Shown: positions 1 through 8,063 of the stretch, one piece after another
How the letters are laid out: each line of letters begins with the position of its first letter
How positions within the stretch are numbered: the first letter of the stretch is position 1
Assembly (NCBI RefSeq): GCF_002304005.1
Contig: NZ_MRCQ01000017.1
Span: 36,590 to 100,589, forward strand
DNA length: 64,000 nucleotides
Source: Flavobacterium sp. ACN6
GTDB taxonomy: Bacteria > Bacteroidota > Bacteroidia > Flavobacteriales > Flavobacteriaceae
Direction: 5' to 3'
Position numbers and translations under genes: made by a program
The notes under the pieces: model-generated
Databases searched by the model: none
Told to the model about the DNA's origin: nothing
The model's input: only the letters and a program-made list of their open reading frames with translations

Positions 1-1267
1 AAATCTTAGTTCGAACAATTTCTCCTCCTTCTGGTTTAACCACCAATACATTTCTGTCATCTGTAAATGTACCCTGATAACCAAATGGATCGTCCTGACT
101 TGTACATTCGAGCCAGATGTAATTATCGCCGTTTGGAACTGCAAGAATCATATGGTTACCTTGCATAGAAACAAAATCGGATTGAATATCAGATTTATAG
201 CGATCTCCATATAAAATAGTGTTGTATGACGGAACATCAACAACTTGTAAAAGTGCTTTGGTATAATTAGATAATGCCTTACAATCTCCATATCCCAAGC
301 GATCAACATCTGCAGCCATCATTGGTTTCCAGCCACCGATACCAACAGCAATATTGACATATCTGGATTTCTTTTGAACATAATCGTAAATAATCTTTGC
401 CTTTTTTACAGGATCTTTTTCATCTCCTACAAGTGCTTTTATTTTCGTCTTAGTTTCATCAGGTAAAATTGTAGTTCCATTAAGAACCTTTTCTCCATAC
501 CATTTACCAAAAGCTTCCCAAGTTGTTGCAGTACCATCGACTCCTTCTAAATGAAAACGTTCCAGACCCATCATTACCTTAGGAAAAAGATCTGTATTAG
601 AAGGGCTGAGATCTTCCTGCCGCTGTGCTAAAATATTAACCGCTTTATAACTTAACCTTGTATCAGAATCTTCGATTTTTTTTATCTCAAAATCAGAAAA
701 ACGAAACTCTTTCTTTTTAAATCCAAGTTCTTTAGGATAAGTTACGTTTAGCATACATTTTTCTACACTTAAATTATAACTGCTTAAAAAATACCATTGT
801 GGTATAAAAGCCGTGTTAGAAGTTTCGACTTCACTAGTATAAACAATTGTAAAAGGATAGGAAATAGGTGTATAATCTAAAAACACTACACGATTATCAG
901 AAAAAAGAGTACTACCGCTTACAGCGCTCTGGTCTTTAAAATCTTTTCGTTTTATTTTTTTTATTTCATTACCAAAAACATCATAAACAACAGCTTCAAT
1001 ACTTTTTATTGAAGTTGATTTATCATAATGCTGGTAGGCATCAATATCATTTAAACCTCTATCATTTAAAACGGTTACAACACGTTGCGCTTTGATATTC
1101 ATACTTCTTTGTGACGCAATAGTAATATCCATTTGATCTAAACGAAGAACAGCATTCGCATTTTCTTTAAGACTGTCAGAAATTTTTAAAATGGAGTAAT
1201 CGCTTTTTTGAGCAAAGAAAGTAATAGTAAAAAAGAAAAATAGTAACGCGCAAAAGAGCTTTTTCAT
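1..1267 (-). CDS. Transglutaminase-like DUF3857-type protein (3' end outside window)
   Basis: The reading frame starts at an ATG read from 1267 and stays open to the window edge, so about 422 N-terminal residues are visible and the C-terminus is missing. Residues 1-20 form a typical signal peptide (basic start, run of Phe/Leu, ending FFAQ), so the product is exported. The first half resembles the DUF3857 beta-rich domain. The second half holds a transglutaminase-like core: Cys329 in YGDCKALSNY and His372 in GNHMILAVP, followed by WLECTSQ. In Bacteroidota such proteins are common and mostly uncharacterised. Whether it crosslinks or cleaves a substrate cannot be read from sequence. The next gene downstream is outside the window. 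Confidence 0.8.
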   Translation of the reverse strand, partial: MKKLFCALLFFFFTITFFAQKSDYSILKISDSLKENANAVLRLDQMDITIASQRSMNIKAQRVVTVLNDRGLNDIDAYQHYDKSTSIKSIEAVVYDVFGNEIKKIKRKDFKDQSAVSGSTLFSDNRVVFLDYTPISYPFTIVYTSEVETSNTAFIPQWYFLSSYNLSVEKCMLNVTYPKELGFKKKEFRFSDFEIKKIEDSDTRLSYKAVNILAQRQEDLSPSNTDLFPKVMMGLERFHLEGVDGTATTWEAFGKWYGEKVLNGTTILPDETKTKIKALVGDEKDPVKKAKIIYDYVQKKSRYVNIAVGIGGWKPMMAADVDRLGYGDCKALSNYTKALLQVVDVPSYNTILYGDRYKSDIQSDFVSMQGNHMILAVPNGDNYIWLECTSQDDPFGYQGTFTDDRNVLVVKPEGGEIVRTKI

Positions 1268-1331
1268 TAGTAGGTATTTTCGTCAAATATATATTATTTT
1301 CAGAAATCCTTAACAAATGTTTAATAAAATT

Positions 1332-1784
1332 TTACTCTCTATTTTTGCTGTCCATAATTATCGTCACTGGACCGTCGTTTAAGAGATTAACTTTCATATC
1401 GGCACCAAAAATTCCTGTTAGTATTTTTTTACCAAACTCTTTTTCCAATGATTTCACAAAGTTCTCATACATCGGAATTGCAAAGTCTGGTTTTGCTGCT
1501 TTTATATAAGAAGGACGGTTTCCCTTTTTTGTAGAAGCATGAAGTGTAAATTGGCTCACAACAATAATGTCCCCGTCTATATCTTGAACCGAGCAGTTCA
1601 TAACATCATTTTCATCTCCAAAAATTCTCATTTTTATAATCTTCCCAGCAAGCCAGTCAATATCTTCCTGATTATCGGCATCTTCAATACCAACTAAAAC
1701 CAATAATCCTTTTTGAATGTCGGCAGTTTTTTGATTATCAACTGTTACTGACGCGTGAGAAACTCTTTGAAGAATTATTCTCAT
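1332..1784 (-). CDS. dtd: D-aminoacyl-tRNA deacylase
   Basis: This 150-residue protein has the normal Dtd length and its diagnostic motifs: the start MRIILQRVSHASVTVD, the SQFTLHAS motif near residue 78 and the C-terminal GPVTIIMDS motif. Dtd is cytosolic and removes D-amino acids wrongly loaded on tRNA, using the substrate carboxylate and backbone contacts rather than a classic catalytic side chain. It lies downstream of rsgA and a four-helix-bundle gene on the same strand. The ATG at 1784-1782 directly abuts one arm of the inverted repeat that brackets that inserted gene. Confidence 0.95.
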   Translation of the reverse strand: MRIILQRVSHASVTVDNQKTADIQKGLLVLVGIEDADNQEDIDWLAGKIIKMRIFGDENDVMNCSVQDIDGDIIVVSQFTLHASTKKGNRPSYIKAAKPDFAIPMYENFVKSLEKEFGKKILTGIFGADMKVNLLNDGPVTIIMDSKNRE

Positions 1785-1785
1785 G

Positions 1786-2215
1786 GTAATTGTGAATTGT
1801 AAATTGTAAATTGTAAATTCATATTGCAGTCATTTTTTGTTTCGTTGTAATTATAATTGAAGCTAAAATTTTATTAATTTCTACAATATCCAATTTTATC
1901 GATTTGAATTGGGTTTCATTTAAATAATTAGATTGAAACAGTAACTCTAACCAATAATCTGTTTCGTTAGCTTCTTTTTGTGCAATTGCTAGTTTATGAA
2001 TAAAATCTTTTTTACTTTCTGCCTGCTCAGATTCACGAACTAACGCTCCAATTGATGTTCCGCTGCGAAGCAGTTGTTTACTTAAAATAAATTCTTTTTT
2101 CTCTTGATTTAAAAATTGAAATAATTTCACAATTCTCAAAGCAAAATTAAACGACTTTGTTTTTATAACGTTGTCAGCCATAAGTCACAATTAACCATTC
2201 ATAATTCACAATTAC
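1786..2215. repeat. Inverted repeat pair bracketing the four-helix-bundle gene
   Basis: GTAATTGTGAATT at 1786-1798 is repeated as its exact reverse complement at 2203-2215. The left copy is extended by several AAATTGT repeats (1797-1820). The two arms enclose only the four-helix-bundle gene. The right arm overlaps the rsgA stop codon and the left arm touches the dtd start. This looks like a small inserted cassette, but no transposase is present. Confidence 0.6.
1819..2181 (-). CDS. Four helix bundle protein (S23 / 23S rRNA intervening-sequence type)
   Basis: This 120-residue protein has the features of the S23/IVP four-helix-bundle family: an all-helical prediction, the motif SKQLLRSGTSIGALVRESEQAESKK cut here to its parts LLRSGTSIGA and ESEQAESKKDF, and a C-terminal helix rich in Ile. 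Homologues occur inside 23S rRNA intervening sequences in spirochaetes and as scattered intergenic genes in Bacteroidota. Their function is unknown, although pentameric structures have been described for the family. Here the gene sits between rsgA and dtd, which often adjoin, and is bracketed by 13-bp inverted repeats, so it was probably inserted. Confidence 0.85.
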   Translation of the reverse strand: MADNVIKTKSFNFALRIVKLFQFLNQEKKEFILSKQLLRSGTSIGALVRESEQAESKKDFIHKLAIAQKEANETDYWLELLFQSNYLNETQFKSIKLDIVEINKILASIIITTKQKMTAI

Positions 2216-3189
2216 TTTCTCAATTCATCACTCGCTTTACGATCTTCATCATAAGTATCGGTACGATAATGTTCGTCATCTCCTTCAAGGATTTTAAGAT
2301 AACTATTGTAGCGTGACCAAGCGATCTCGTCTTTTTCCAAAGCAGCTTTAATAGCACAGTGCGGTTCTTCTTTATGCAGGCAGTTGTTAAACTTACATTG
2401 ATCTTTCAGCTTGAAAAATTCAGGAAAATAGCCGCTGATTTCTTCTTTTTCCATATCAACAATTCCAAAACCTTTAATTCCCGGCGTATCGATAATTTTT
2501 GCATTAAAAGACAAATCATACATTTCGGCAAAAGTTGTGGTATGCTGGCCCTGTTTACTGGCTTCAGAAATGTTCTTTGTTTTAAGATGTAAAGAAGGTT
2601 CCATAGCATTTACCAAAGTAGATTTTCCAACACCTGAATGTCCGGAAAACATGCTCACTTTACCAATCATCATTTCTTTCAATTCGTCAACACCTTTCAT
2701 TTCGGTCGAAGAAACACGAAGACATTTGTACCCAATCTGCTGATACACATGCTGCATATACAATTGATCATCAAGTGTTGTTTCATCAAAAGTATCTATC
2801 TTATTAAAAACCAAAATAGTTTCAATATTATAAGCTTCAGCAGTTACCAAAAACCGATCTATAAAATTAAAAGTTGTAGGTGGATTATTTATGGTTATCA
2901 ACAAAAAAACACGATCAATGTTTGATGCGATAATATGCATTTGATGTGATAAATTAACCGATTTACGAACGATGTAATTCTTTCTCTCGTGAATATTAAA
3001 AATCGTTCCGGTTACAGCATCCGAAGTTTCTTCGAGTTCATAATCTACAATATCGCCTACAGCAATTGGATTGGTGCTCTTAATCCCTTTCATTCTGAAT
3101 TTCCCCTTCATACGGCATTCTATAAAATCGCCTTTTTTGGATTTTACGGTGTACCAGCTTCCTGTAGATTTATATACGAGTCCTGTCAT
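2212..3189 (-). CDS. rsgA: Ribosome small-subunit-dependent GTPase A
   Basis: This 325-residue protein is a circularly permuted GTPase of the RsgA (YjeQ) family, which helps late maturation of the 30S subunit in the cytosol. It begins with an OB-fold of about 70 residues. The GTPase motifs follow in permuted order: G4 NKID at 129-132, G1 GHSGVGKS at 183-190 and G3 DTPG at 234-237. The C-terminal zinc site is visible as Cys265, Cys270, His272 and Cys278. Length and order match the family. The ATG is followed by the usual TGLVYKSTGSWY start. It is the first gene of a run towards dtd. Confidence 0.97.
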   Translation of the reverse strand: MTGLVYKSTGSWYTVKSKKGDFIECRMKGKFRMKGIKSTNPIAVGDIVDYELEETSDAVTGTIFNIHERKNYIVRKSVNLSHQMHIIASNIDRVFLLITINNPPTTFNFIDRFLVTAEAYNIETILVFNKIDTFDETTLDDQLYMQHVYQQIGYKCLRVSSTEMKGVDELKEMMIGKVSMFSGHSGVGKSTLVNAMEPSLHLKTKNISEASKQGQHTTTFAEMYDLSFNAKIIDTPGIKGFGIVDMEKEEISGYFPEFFKLKDQCKFNNCLHKEEPHCAIKAALEKDEIAWSRYNSYLKILEGDDEHYRTDTYDEDRKASDELRK

Positions 3190-3254
3190 TCTTGAATTTT
3201 AGATTGTTGATTTTAGTCCCGAAGCCTCGGGACAGATTGAAAACATAAATCTTT

Positions 3255-3262
3255 GCAAAGAT
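3255..3262 (-). promoter_or_regulatory. Possible -7 element for rsgA
   Basis: Read on the minus strand, TATCTTTG matches the Bacteroidota -7 consensus TAnnTTTG about 70 nt upstream of the rsgA start. It lies inside the palindrome ATCTTTGCAAAGAT. I see no good TTG -33 element at the expected distance, so this is only a candidate. Confidence 0.35.
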
Positions 3263-3280
3263 AAATGAATAATTTTAAAC

Positions 3281-3355
3281 ATAGCGCACGGTTTCAACCG
3301 TAGGGACGTATTTGCAATGATATTCATCCTCCCCATGGTTAAAACCTTAGACTAT
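3281..3355. repeat. Degraded fragment of the 'GGTTGAAACC' hairpin repeat
   Basis: The stretch contains CACGGTTTCAACCGTAGGGAC and CCATGGTTAAAACC-like words related to the hairpins of the tandem array at 54.6-56.1 kb. It is a short solitary remnant in the rsgA upstream region. Confidence 0.45.
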
Positions 3356-3368
3356 GTAATTTAAAACA

Positions 3369-3406
3369 AAAATCCCCAAATCTTCTTTCGAAGAAATAGG
3401 GATTTT
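3369..3406 (-). terminator. Terminator of the aromatic operon
   Basis: AAAATCCC and GGGATTTT pair around an inner CTTC/GAAG stem. It lies about 100 nt past the stop of the DAHP synthase gene, the last gene of the minus-strand operon. Confidence 0.6.
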
Positions 3407-3430
3407 AAAAAACAATCTATTTTCAATTAA

Positions 3431-3492
3431 TGATATAAGAAAACTTTAAAATAGTTTTACAAAAACTTAAATTAACTTATATCACTTATATG
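3431..3492. repeat. Palindromic 'ATATAAGT' intergenic repeat, copy 1
   Basis: TGATATAAG (3431-3439) and CTTATATCA (3476-3484) are inverted copies. The right arm continues as ACTTATATCACTTATAT. The same words form longer hairpins at 15515-15588 and 40209-40372, so this is a dispersed family. Confidence 0.5.
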
Positions 3493-3504
3493 TTTTAGAA
3501 AAAA

Positions 3505-4587
3505 TTATGCATTGAAAATTTTCTCTTGGTGACCAATACTTTCTTGGTGAATTGCTTTGAACATTCTTAAAACAAACTCTTCTGTAAGGCCTTTTTTCTC
3601 ACCTTCAAGAATCATTTTACCTAGGATTTCGTTCCAACGATTGTTTTGAAGAATCGCAACGTTCGCATCTTTTTTCACCTGACCAATTTCGTCAGCTACT
3701 TTCATACGTTTTCCTAATAACTCTAATAAGTTAGCATCAAGTACGTCGATGTTTGCTCTTAATTTTGTCATTTTTTGAGTGTATTGATCTGTAGTATCAT
3801 CCGTTTTTCTGATAGTCAAATCTTTAATGATTTGTTTCAAAACGTCTGGAGTAACTTGCTGTGCCGCATCAGACCAAGCATTATCTGGATCGTAGTGCGT
3901 TTCGATGATCATACCATCGTAGTTCAAATCTAAAGCCTCTTGCGTTACTTCGAAAATCATTTTACGATCTCCTGTAATGTGAGATGGATCGATGATTAGT
4001 GGTAAATCAGGAAATTTATTTTGCAATTCGATAGCAATCTGCCATTCTGGAATATTTCTGTATTTTGTTTTTTCGTAAGTAGAAAAACCTCTGTGAATAA
4101 CCCCTAATTTCTCGATTCCAGCCATGTGTAAACGCTCAACTCCACCTAACCATAAAGCTAAATCTGGGTTTACAGGGTTTTTAACCAAAACGATTTTATC
4201 TGTTCCTTTCAAAGTGTCAGCAATTTCCTGAACAGCAAAAGGGTTTGCAGTTGTACGAGCACCAACCCATAAAACGTCGATATCATGTTCTAAAGCTAGT
4301 TTACAGTGAGCTGCAGTTGCAACTTCAGTACCCATTAATAAACCAGTTTCTTTTTTAGCTTTTTGTAACCATTTCAAACCAATTTCTCCAACACCTTCAA
4401 ATCCTCCTGGACGCGTTCTTGGTTTCCAGATTCCCGCTCTGAATACACTAACTTTTGAATCTTTTAATTCGTGAGCAATTTTCAATACTTGATCTTCTGT
4501 TTCTGCACTACATGGTCCTGCTATCACAAGTGGGTGATTTAAATTGAAATCTTCTAACCACTTTCTCATTTCTTTCTTATTTTCCAT
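3505..4587 (-). CDS. Bifunctional DAHP synthase / chorismate mutase
   Basis: This 360-residue protein fuses two aromatic-pathway enzymes. Residues 1-260 are a DAHP synthase of the short KDO8P-synthase-like class (PLVIAGPCSAE near residue 20, GARTTANPF, IDPSHITGD), which condenses phosphoenolpyruvate and erythrose 4-phosphate. Residues about 275-355 are an AroQ-type helical chorismate mutase (LRANIDVLDANLLELLGKRM, DEIGQVKK), which makes prephenate. Fusion in this order is usual in Bacteroidota, and the mutase domain is often the allosteric sensor of the synthase. It is the last gene of the pheA operon, 12 nt after tyrA, so prephenate made here feeds the neighbouring pheA and tyrA products. Confidence 0.95.
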   Translation of the reverse strand: MENKKEMRKWLEDFNLNHPLVIAGPCSAETEDQVLKIAHELKDSKVSVFRAGIWKPRTRPGGFEGVGEIGLKWLQKAKKETGLLMGTEVATAAHCKLALEHDIDVLWVGARTTANPFAVQEIADTLKGTDKIVLVKNPVNPDLALWLGGVERLHMAGIEKLGVIHRGFSTYEKTKYRNIPEWQIAIELQNKFPDLPLIIDPSHITGDRKMIFEVTQEALDLNYDGMIIETHYDPDNAWSDAAQQVTPDVLKQIIKDLTIRKTDDTTDQYTQKMTKLRANIDVLDANLLELLGKRMKVADEIGQVKKDANVAILQNNRWNEILGKMILEGEKKGLTEEFVLRMFKAIHQESIGHQEKIFNA

Positions 4588-4599
4588 CTTAATTCTAAT

Positions 4600-5460
4600 T
4601 TACTTTTTAGTTGTTGTTAATCCGTTTAGTATTTCTTTTATTTTATTTGTGCTTTCCATTTCTTCAAAAATGGCATTGTAATTTTCATCTTTCAACAAAT
4701 CCCTAAACCGACTGAGATTTGAAATGTATTCTTCTAATGTTTCGAGGACGTGCTCTTTGTTTTGCTTAAAAATCGGCGTCCACATTGCCGGTGAACTTTT
4801 TGCGAGACGAACAGTACTTTCAAATCCACTTCCCGCCATGTCAAAAATATCCTGTTCGTCTTTTTCTTTGTTCATTACCGTTTTACCGAGCATAAACGAA
4901 CTTATGTGCGACAAATGCGAAACGTAAGCAATGTGTTTGTCGTGCGAAGTTGGATCCATATATCGAATCCTCATTCCTATTTCGCTAAAAAGCTTTAACG
5001 CCTTTTCCTGCAATTTAAAAGTGGTTTTTTCCACTTCGCAGATAATGTTTGTTTTTCCTTGAAACAAACCTCTAATCGCCGCCGAAGGTCCTGAAAACTC
5101 TGTTCCTGCAATTGGATGTGTTGCTATAAAGTTTCTTCTTTTTGGATGACTTGCCACTGCTTCGCAAATTGGCTTTTTAGTCGATCCTACTTCAAAAACA
5201 ATGGTTTTATCTCCAACCGAATCCAGAACTTTAGGCAAAACTGTCAGCGCCACATCCACAGGAACCGAAACAATTACAAAATCAGCCTCAGCTAATTCTT
5301 CAAAGCTTCCCACCTGATCGATAACGCCCAAATCAATTGCTTCCTGCAAATGTTTTTCGTTATTATCTATTCCAAAAATAGTGGCATCAGGATGTTGGTC
5401 TTTGATGTCCAGCACCATCGAACCGCCTATTAACCCTATTCCTATTACGTATACTTTCAT
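4600..5460 (-). CDS. tyrA: Prephenate dehydrogenase
   Basis: The 286-residue protein starts with the Rossmann motif MKVYVIGIGLIGGSM, which fixes the start at 5460. A longer in-frame start at 5481 would add seven residues before this conserved beta strand. It converts prephenate to 4-hydroxyphenylpyruvate with NAD(P)+. The catalytic-region motif THPIAGTEFSG is present near residue 120 with its His, and YVSHLSHISSF follows near residue 190. No ACT domain is attached, so feedback control by tyrosine would have to act elsewhere. It lies in the phe/tyr operon between the aminotransferase and the DAHP synthase fusion. Confidence 0.95.
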   Translation of the reverse strand: MKVYVIGIGLIGGSMVLDIKDQHPDATIFGIDNNEKHLQEAIDLGVIDQVGSFEELAEADFVIVSVPVDVALTVLPKVLDSVGDKTIVFEVGSTKKPICEAVASHPKRRNFIATHPIAGTEFSGPSAAIRGLFQGKTNIICEVEKTTFKLQEKALKLFSEIGMRIRYMDPTSHDKHIAYVSHLSHISSFMLGKTVMNKEKDEQDIFDMAGSGFESTVRLAKSSPAMWTPIFKQNKEHVLETLEEYISNLSRFRDLLKDENYNAIFEEMESTNKIKEILNGLTTTKK

Positions 5461-5530
5461 AATTCTTTTTATTTGAAGCAAACTTTAAATTCCAAATTCC
5501 AACCTATTTAACCGCAAAGTTCGCAAAGTT

Positions 5531-5575
5531 TGAAATCTAAAATCTACACTCTAAAGTCTAAAATCTAAAATCGAT
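5531..5575. repeat. Low-complexity 'AATCTAAA' intergenic word repeat
   Basis: The gap after the aminotransferase stop is made of repeated words (AATCTAAAATCTA, CTAAAGTCTAAAATC). Similar text stands before the aspartate kinase gene at 21621-21665. Confidence 0.45.
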
Positions 5576-6710
5576 CTATCGCTTCTTGTACTTTTTCCTC
5601 TTTTACACACAACGAGAATCTGATATATCCTTCACCATTACTTCCAAAAATGGTTCCCGGTGTGATGAAAATATGTTTCTCGTATAATATTTCGTCAATG
5701 AACTTTTCTGCTGATTCGATGCCTTCTGGCAATTTTGCCCAGACGAAAAGTCCAACGCCTTCTTTATAAACTTTACAGCCTAATTTTTCTGCTAATTTTT
5801 CTGTTAATTTTCTACGGCGTCTGTAAATTTTGTTTTGCTCTTCGAACCAAGATTTATCACAATTCAACGCTGCAACTGCACCTTTTTGAATTCCGTAGAA
5901 CATACCGCTGTCCATGTTGCTTTTTACTTTTAAGATGGCATCGATAATTTCAGGATTTCCTAAAACCATTCCAACTCTCCAGCCTGCCATGTTGAACGTT
6001 TTACTTAATGAATTTAATTCCAGAGCTACATCTTTTGCACCTTCAACCTGCAATAAACTCATCGGATTATCATTCAAAACAAAACTATACGGATTATCAT
6101 TAACCAATAATATGTTGTGTTTTTTAGCAAAAGCAACCAATTTTTCAAATAATGCTAAACTTCCTCGCGCTCCTGTTGGCATGTGCGGATAACCTAACCA
6201 CATAATTTTCACTTTCGAAAGATCTAATTTTTCTAAAGCTTCAAAATCCGGTTCCCATTTGTTTTCTTCTTTCAAATCATAATAAACTGGAACAGCTCCA
6301 ACCAAATTAGTTACCGAAGTATAAGTTGGATAACCTGGATTCGGAATCAAAACGTGATCGCCTTCATTTAAAAACGCTAACGAAATGTGCATAATTCCTT
6401 CTTTTGAACCCATCAAAGGCAAGATCTCATTATTAGGATTTAATTCAACGCCAAACTGATCTTGATAGAAATCTGCCATCCCTTTTCTCAACTCCGGTAA
6501 TCCCTGATAGCTCTGATAACCATGCCCGTTTTCATCTAAAATTGCAGAAGCAACTGCTTCAATAACTTCTTTCGACGGACTCAAATCAGGGCTTCCAATT
6601 GCCATACTGATGATAGGTTTTCCTTCAGACATTAGTTGTCTCACCTCTCTTAATTTTGATGAGAAGTAGTACTCTTTAACTAAGTCTAATCGTTTTGCTG
6701 TTGTAATCAT
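5565..6710 (-). CDS. Class I/II PLP aminotransferase (aromatic / prephenate pathway)
   Basis: This 381-residue fold-type I aminotransferase carries the Schiff-base lysine Lys237 in SLSKTFNMAGWRVG, the Asp205/Tyr208 pair in NDNPYSF that contacts the pyridine ring, and the substrate-carboxylate arginine region FSLCV near the C-terminus. Its place between pheA and tyrA suggests it performs the transamination that ends Phe and Tyr synthesis, or acts on prephenate. The sequence alone does not separate aspartate, aromatic and prephenate specificity. It is cytosolic and probably cotranscribed from the pheA leader. Confidence 0.9.
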   Translation of the reverse strand: MITTAKRLDLVKEYYFSSKLREVRQLMSEGKPIISMAIGSPDLSPSKEVIEAVASAILDENGHGYQSYQGLPELRKGMADFYQDQFGVELNPNNEILPLMGSKEGIMHISLAFLNEGDHVLIPNPGYPTYTSVTNLVGAVPVYYDLKEENKWEPDFEALEKLDLSKVKIMWLGYPHMPTGARGSLALFEKLVAFAKKHNILLVNDNPYSFVLNDNPMSLLQVEGAKDVALELNSLSKTFNMAGWRVGMVLGNPEIIDAILKVKSNMDSGMFYGIQKGAVAALNCDKSWFEEQNKIYRRRRKLTEKLAEKLGCKVYKEGVGLFVWAKLPEGIESAEKFIDEILYEKHIFITPGTIFGSNGEGYIRFSLCVKEEKVQEAIDRF

Positions 6711-6717
6711 TTTTTAT

Positions 6718-6850
6718 TTGCTTTAGGCTTTAAGCTGTAAGCTTTAGGCTTTTTTTAAACTTCTACTTCGTGGGCTTCGACTTCGCTCAGCCTGACAATT
6801 TATTATTTCATCCCGAAGCTTCGGGATTGGAATTTGGAATTTCAAAAAAT
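6718..6850. repeat. Intergenic repeats (GCTTTAGGC words, CCCGAAGCTTCGGG hairpin)
   Basis: Between aminotransferase and pheA there are repeated GCTTTAGGCTTTAAGC words, a TTCGACTTCGCTCAGCCTGAC fragment of the family seen at the window end, and the 14-bp palindrome CCCGAAGCTTCGGG next to TTGGAATTTGGAATTT, as in the tandem array at 54.6 kb. Confidence 0.5.
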
Positions 6851-6865
6851 TGGAATTTCTTTTTC

Positions 6866-7693
6866 CTAAGGTTTAGTATTTTTATATTCTCCCAAAACCT
6901 TTAAATATTCTGCCATTATATTTAGTAACGCTTTGGCTTTTACAAAATCTTTGTATTTCTCAAATGTTACATCTACGAAAAAGGAGTATTTCCAAGGTGT
7001 TTCAATTTTTGGAAGCGATTGAATTTTCGTTAAATTCAGTTTGCAGTCGCTCATTACATTCAAAACTGCTGCCAGACTTCCTCTTTTGTGATCTAATTCA
7101 AATTTGATGGATGCTCTGTTGATTTCGTTTTCAGGCAAAAATGAATTTTGCTTTTTGACAATTACAAAACGAGTCATATTGTTTTTGATCGTTTGAATTT
7201 CCGGCGCGATGATTTCTAAATCATACATTTCCGAAGCTACTTTACTCCCTATAGCAGCAATTCCGGTTAATTGTTTTTCCTGAATTCTTCTTGCTGTTTC
7301 GGCTGTATCTTTATCCTCAACCAATTTTATATTTGGATATTGTTTCAAGAAATCCATGCATTGCAAAAGTGCCATTGGGTGCGAATGAACTTCTTTTATA
7401 TCTTCAATTTTCTGACCTTTTAAAGTCATTAAATTTTGGTGAATGCTTAAATAATGCTCTCCAATAATGTGTAAATTGTTCTTGTCAATCAAAGCATAAT
7501 TCGGAATAATTGGCCCTGCAATCGAATTTTCAATCGCCATTACTGCCTGATCTGATTTTCCAGAAAGAAGGCTGTCAACCAATTCTTCAAAAGACAAACA
7601 CTCATCAATAGCCACATTTTCAGAGAAATACTCTTTCACAACCTGATGATGAAAAGAACCTTTTATACCTTGTATTGCAATTTTCGTTGTCAT
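6866..7693 (-). CDS. pheA: Prephenate dehydratase
   Basis: The 275-residue monofunctional enzyme turns prephenate into phenylpyruvate. Residues 1-180 form the dehydratase lobes with the diagnostic NNMTRFVIV motif at 172-179 and AIENSIAG at 53-60. Residues about 195-270 form an ACT domain (RGSLAAVLNVMSDCKLNLTKIQSLP), the usual Phe feedback site; the canonical ESRP is replaced by QSLPKIE, which may alter feedback. It is the first structural gene after the candidate Phe attenuator, so both enzyme activity and transcription may respond to Phe. Confidence 0.95.
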   Translation of the reverse strand: MTTKIAIQGIKGSFHHQVVKEYFSENVAIDECLSFEELVDSLLSGKSDQAVMAIENSIAGPIIPNYALIDKNNLHIIGEHYLSIHQNLMTLKGQKIEDIKEVHSHPMALLQCMDFLKQYPNIKLVEDKDTAETARRIQEKQLTGIAAIGSKVASEMYDLEIIAPEIQTIKNNMTRFVIVKKQNSFLPENEINRASIKFELDHKRGSLAAVLNVMSDCKLNLTKIQSLPKIETPWKYSFFVDVTFEKYKDFVKAKALLNIMAEYLKVLGEYKNTKP

Positions 7694-7700
7694 ATATTCA

Positions 7701-7728
7701 AAAAAAAATCCTGATTTTCATCAGGATT
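7701..7728 (-). terminator. Intrinsic terminator of the pheA leader (attenuator)
   Basis: On the minus strand a perfect 9-bp stem, AATCCTGAT/ATCAGGATT, with a GAAA loop (7707-7728) is followed at once by a run of U. It ends 8 nt before the pheA ATG, between the leader peptide and pheA, so it would stop transcription before the operon rather than after a gene. Confidence 0.8.
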
Positions 7729-7782
7729 GTATATTAGTTTTATTTGTCTTTTATATTTCTCAAATAACCATAGCACAATCCT
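7723..7782 (-). promoter_or_regulatory. Candidate antiterminator pairing in the pheA leader
   Basis: AGGATTGT (minus strand, 7782-7775), inside the leader peptide coding region just after the Phe codons, is exactly complementary to ACAATCCT (7730-7723), which contains most of the 5' arm of the terminator. Forming this 8-bp helix would prevent the terminator stem. A ribosome stalled on the Phe codons would leave AGGATTGT free. One that reaches the stop at 7760 would cover it. Confidence 0.7.
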
Positions 7783-7840
7783 TACTTCTACTAAAGAAGA
7801 AATAAAAAGAGTTGCTAAAATAAAAACGGTTAGATGCCAT
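7760..7840 (-). CDS. Phe/Tyr-rich leader peptide of the pheA operon (26 aa)
   Basis: A short frame, ATG at 7840 to TGA at 7760, encodes 26 residues, six of them Phe and two Tyr, clustered as RFYFSNSFYFFF at residues 5-16. The ATG is preceded by ACAAACAAA, a usual initiation context in this phylum. The frame ends 32 nt before a terminator that stands in front of pheA. The composition matches the product of the pathway it precedes, as in classical E. coli pheA and pheST attenuation. It is too short to be found by length-based gene calling. The peptide itself probably has no function beyond ribosome stalling. Confidence 0.75.
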   Translation of the reverse strand: MASNRFYFSNSFYFFFSRSKDCAMVI

Positions 7841-8063
7841 TTTGTTTGTGTAATTATTTAAATTCTCTGCGAATGTATAAATTATTTTTACTGCACCAAA
7901 AAAAATATTGCATTTTATGAAACAAAAAAGGATTTCTTAACAAATTTAGCAGGTTTTGTATGATAATATAAAAATATCGACTTAAAATGAGATATTTACA
8001 AAGGTTTTTTTAAGATGCTATCCCGAAACCTCGGGACTGAGTTGCTAAGATGCTAAGATTTAA

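Noticed and set aside
2359..3195. Four plus-strand open frames across rsgA
   Set aside because: They overlap the strongly supported rsgA gene and show no codon pattern or domains.
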